From: an uncultured Alphaproteobacteria bacterium
Lineage (GTDB): Bacteria; Pseudomonadota; Alphaproteobacteria; CAAHEQ01; UBA3637
Reading direction: 5' to 3'
NCBI GenBank assembly: GCA_947305835.1
Contig: CAMZEQ010000050.1
Coordinates: 1-5,931 of the forward strand
Length of the DNA: 5,931 nt
Shown: positions 5,110 to 5,931 of the stretch, one piece after another
How the letters are laid out: the number at the start of each line of letters is the position of its first letter
How positions within the stretch are numbered: position 1 is the first letter of the stretch
Position numbers and translations under genes: made by a program
Notes under the pieces: generated by a model
What the model saw: only the letters and a program-made list of their open reading frames with translations
What the model was told of the DNA's origin: nothing
Databases searched by the model: none

Positions 5110-5931
5110 ATAGAAACAAAAAAAGTATCATTTATTAGCTATTTGACAGGTGTTTTTTTAACGCTTTTACTTTCTGTTGGTTTCTTTTCTTTGGATCAAG
5201 CCGAGCTTGGAGCAATCGTTATTTTACATTGGCTTTGTTTTATTTTTTTGCTTTTGATGGTTATACTATTTCGTCGTTCTTGGAAAAATGGTTTACTTTT
5301 TACTATTGTCGTTTTTTTATGCCCGCTTATTTATTTGAATTGTAAGTGGCAAGATTTAACTGGAACAAAAGTATTTTTTTCCTTCTGTTTAGTTTTATTG
5401 TATTCGTTTTTCTTTTGGTATAGAAAAAATTCTTTCAAAATCTCTGTTGTTGTGCTCATACTACCAATGGCTTTGGGGGCTTTTTATATTTATAAACAAG
5501 AACAAAATCATCGCTTAATTGATGATATACCATTTCAAATATTACGTAAGGTTCATAGATGCCTCGAAGAAAATGCAAAAAGACAAATAAGTTCAAGTCA
5601 GGCCAAAGAAGTTTGTAGTTTTGATTATACTGTGCATATTCCGAAAAGCGCCTGTACAGAAATGTTTAAAGATGAAGAATCAAGGAGTTTAGGCATTACC
5701 AAATATCCTATTCATGGAGGAGCTAGAGATGGTTGGGGAAATAAAATACCACAGAATTATGATGCAACAAGATACACTTCTGTTGAATTGAATGGTCGGG
5801 CGATTCAATTGGAAAATTGTCAAGAAAATAATGTGTTAACTTATAAGCTTGTTCCTAATTATGATGATTTAGAATATTATGGCAGAAGAAAACAAATGGA
5901 ACTTGAAGATGCTATGAGAAAAGCTATAAAC
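5110..5931 (+). CDS. Unrecognised membrane protein, 3'-truncated by window end, possible ATA start
   Basis: The frame stays open for 274 codons to the window end. There is no ATG, GTG or TTG near the AGGAG at 5100-5104. The codon at the expected distance (5 nt) is ATA. The first conventional alternative is TTG at 5143, inside the first membrane segment and without a Shine-Dalgarno. The protein has five hydrophobic segments at about 6-25, 33-54, 61-76, 87-103 and 111-128. Basic residues at the N-terminus and in loops 55-60 and 104-110 predict N-in, C-out topology. The soluble part (129 onward) would then be periplasmic. It has cysteines at 151, 169, 182 and 237, compatible with disulfides. I cannot assign a family. 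It may be a real gene with a rare start, a recently mutated ATG, or a sequence error. The long open frame argues against old decay. Confidence 0.65.
   Translation, partial: METKKVSFISYLTGVFLTLLLSVGFFSLDQAELGAIVILHWLCFIFLLLMVILFRRSWKNGLLFTIVVFLCPLIYLNCKWQDLTGTKVFFSFCLVLLYSFFFWYRKNSFKISVVVLILPMALGAFYIYKQEQNHRLIDDIPFQILRKVHRCLEENAKRQISSSQAKEVCSFDYTVHIPKSACTEMFKDEESRSLGITKYPIHGGARDGWGNKIPQNYDATRYTSVELNGRAIQLENCQENNVLTYKLVPNYDDLEYYGRRKQMELEDAMRKAIN

Noticed and set aside
4986..5138. 50-codon ORF from ATG at 4986 reading through repeat copy B
   Set aside because: It resembles the copy A frame at peptide level only because the DNA is repeated. Substitutions are not synonymous-biased, it overlaps promoter elements, and no Shine-Dalgarno precedes it.

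Overview
The window looks like a moderately AT-rich bacterial chromosome segment. An alphaproteobacterial-type host is my best guess, from the style of the pyrophosphatase and from strong TTGACA promoters with weaker -10 boxes. No rRNA or other phylogenetic marker is present, so this is low confidence.

Left part (1-3668, minus strand): two well-recognised membrane energy and transport genes. A neurotransmitter:sodium symporter (NSS) family transporter (2252-3610) is followed by a membrane-bound ion-translocating pyrophosphatase, hppA (80-2119). Each has its own TTGACA-N17 promoter. The hppA leader holds a small hairpin plus U8, directly before the ribosome binding site (a candidate attenuator). 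A strong intrinsic terminator overlaps the hppA stop. A further minus-strand promoter and Shine-Dalgarno at 1-46 imply another gene just beyond the left edge. The pyrophosphatase carries the K+-dependent signature. If it pumps Na+, it could help power the neighbouring Na+-coupled symporter.

Right part (about 3670-5931, plus strand): visibly more A/T-rich accessory sequence with two unrecognised genes. One encodes a 300-residue soluble protein with recurring aromatic-x-x-(D/S/T)-G motifs reminiscent of MORN/YwqK-type beta repeats (3912-4814). The other is truncated by the window end and encodes a protein with five predicted membrane segments followed by a soluble, four-cysteine domain (5110-5931). 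The two genes are unrelated in sequence, yet each follows a copy of the same roughly 115-bp repeat. The two copies align without gaps over 90 nt at 73/90 identity (counted by hand). Each carries A-tracts, a -35, a 17-nt spacer, a -10 and a Shine-Dalgarno. This duplicated expression module is the most unusual thing in the window. The second copy leads to an ATA triplet where a start codon is expected.

The stretch 4815-4986 contains short inverted repeats and a terminator-like hairpin facing the minus strand. I see no RNA gene, CRISPR array, insertion sequence or integrase.
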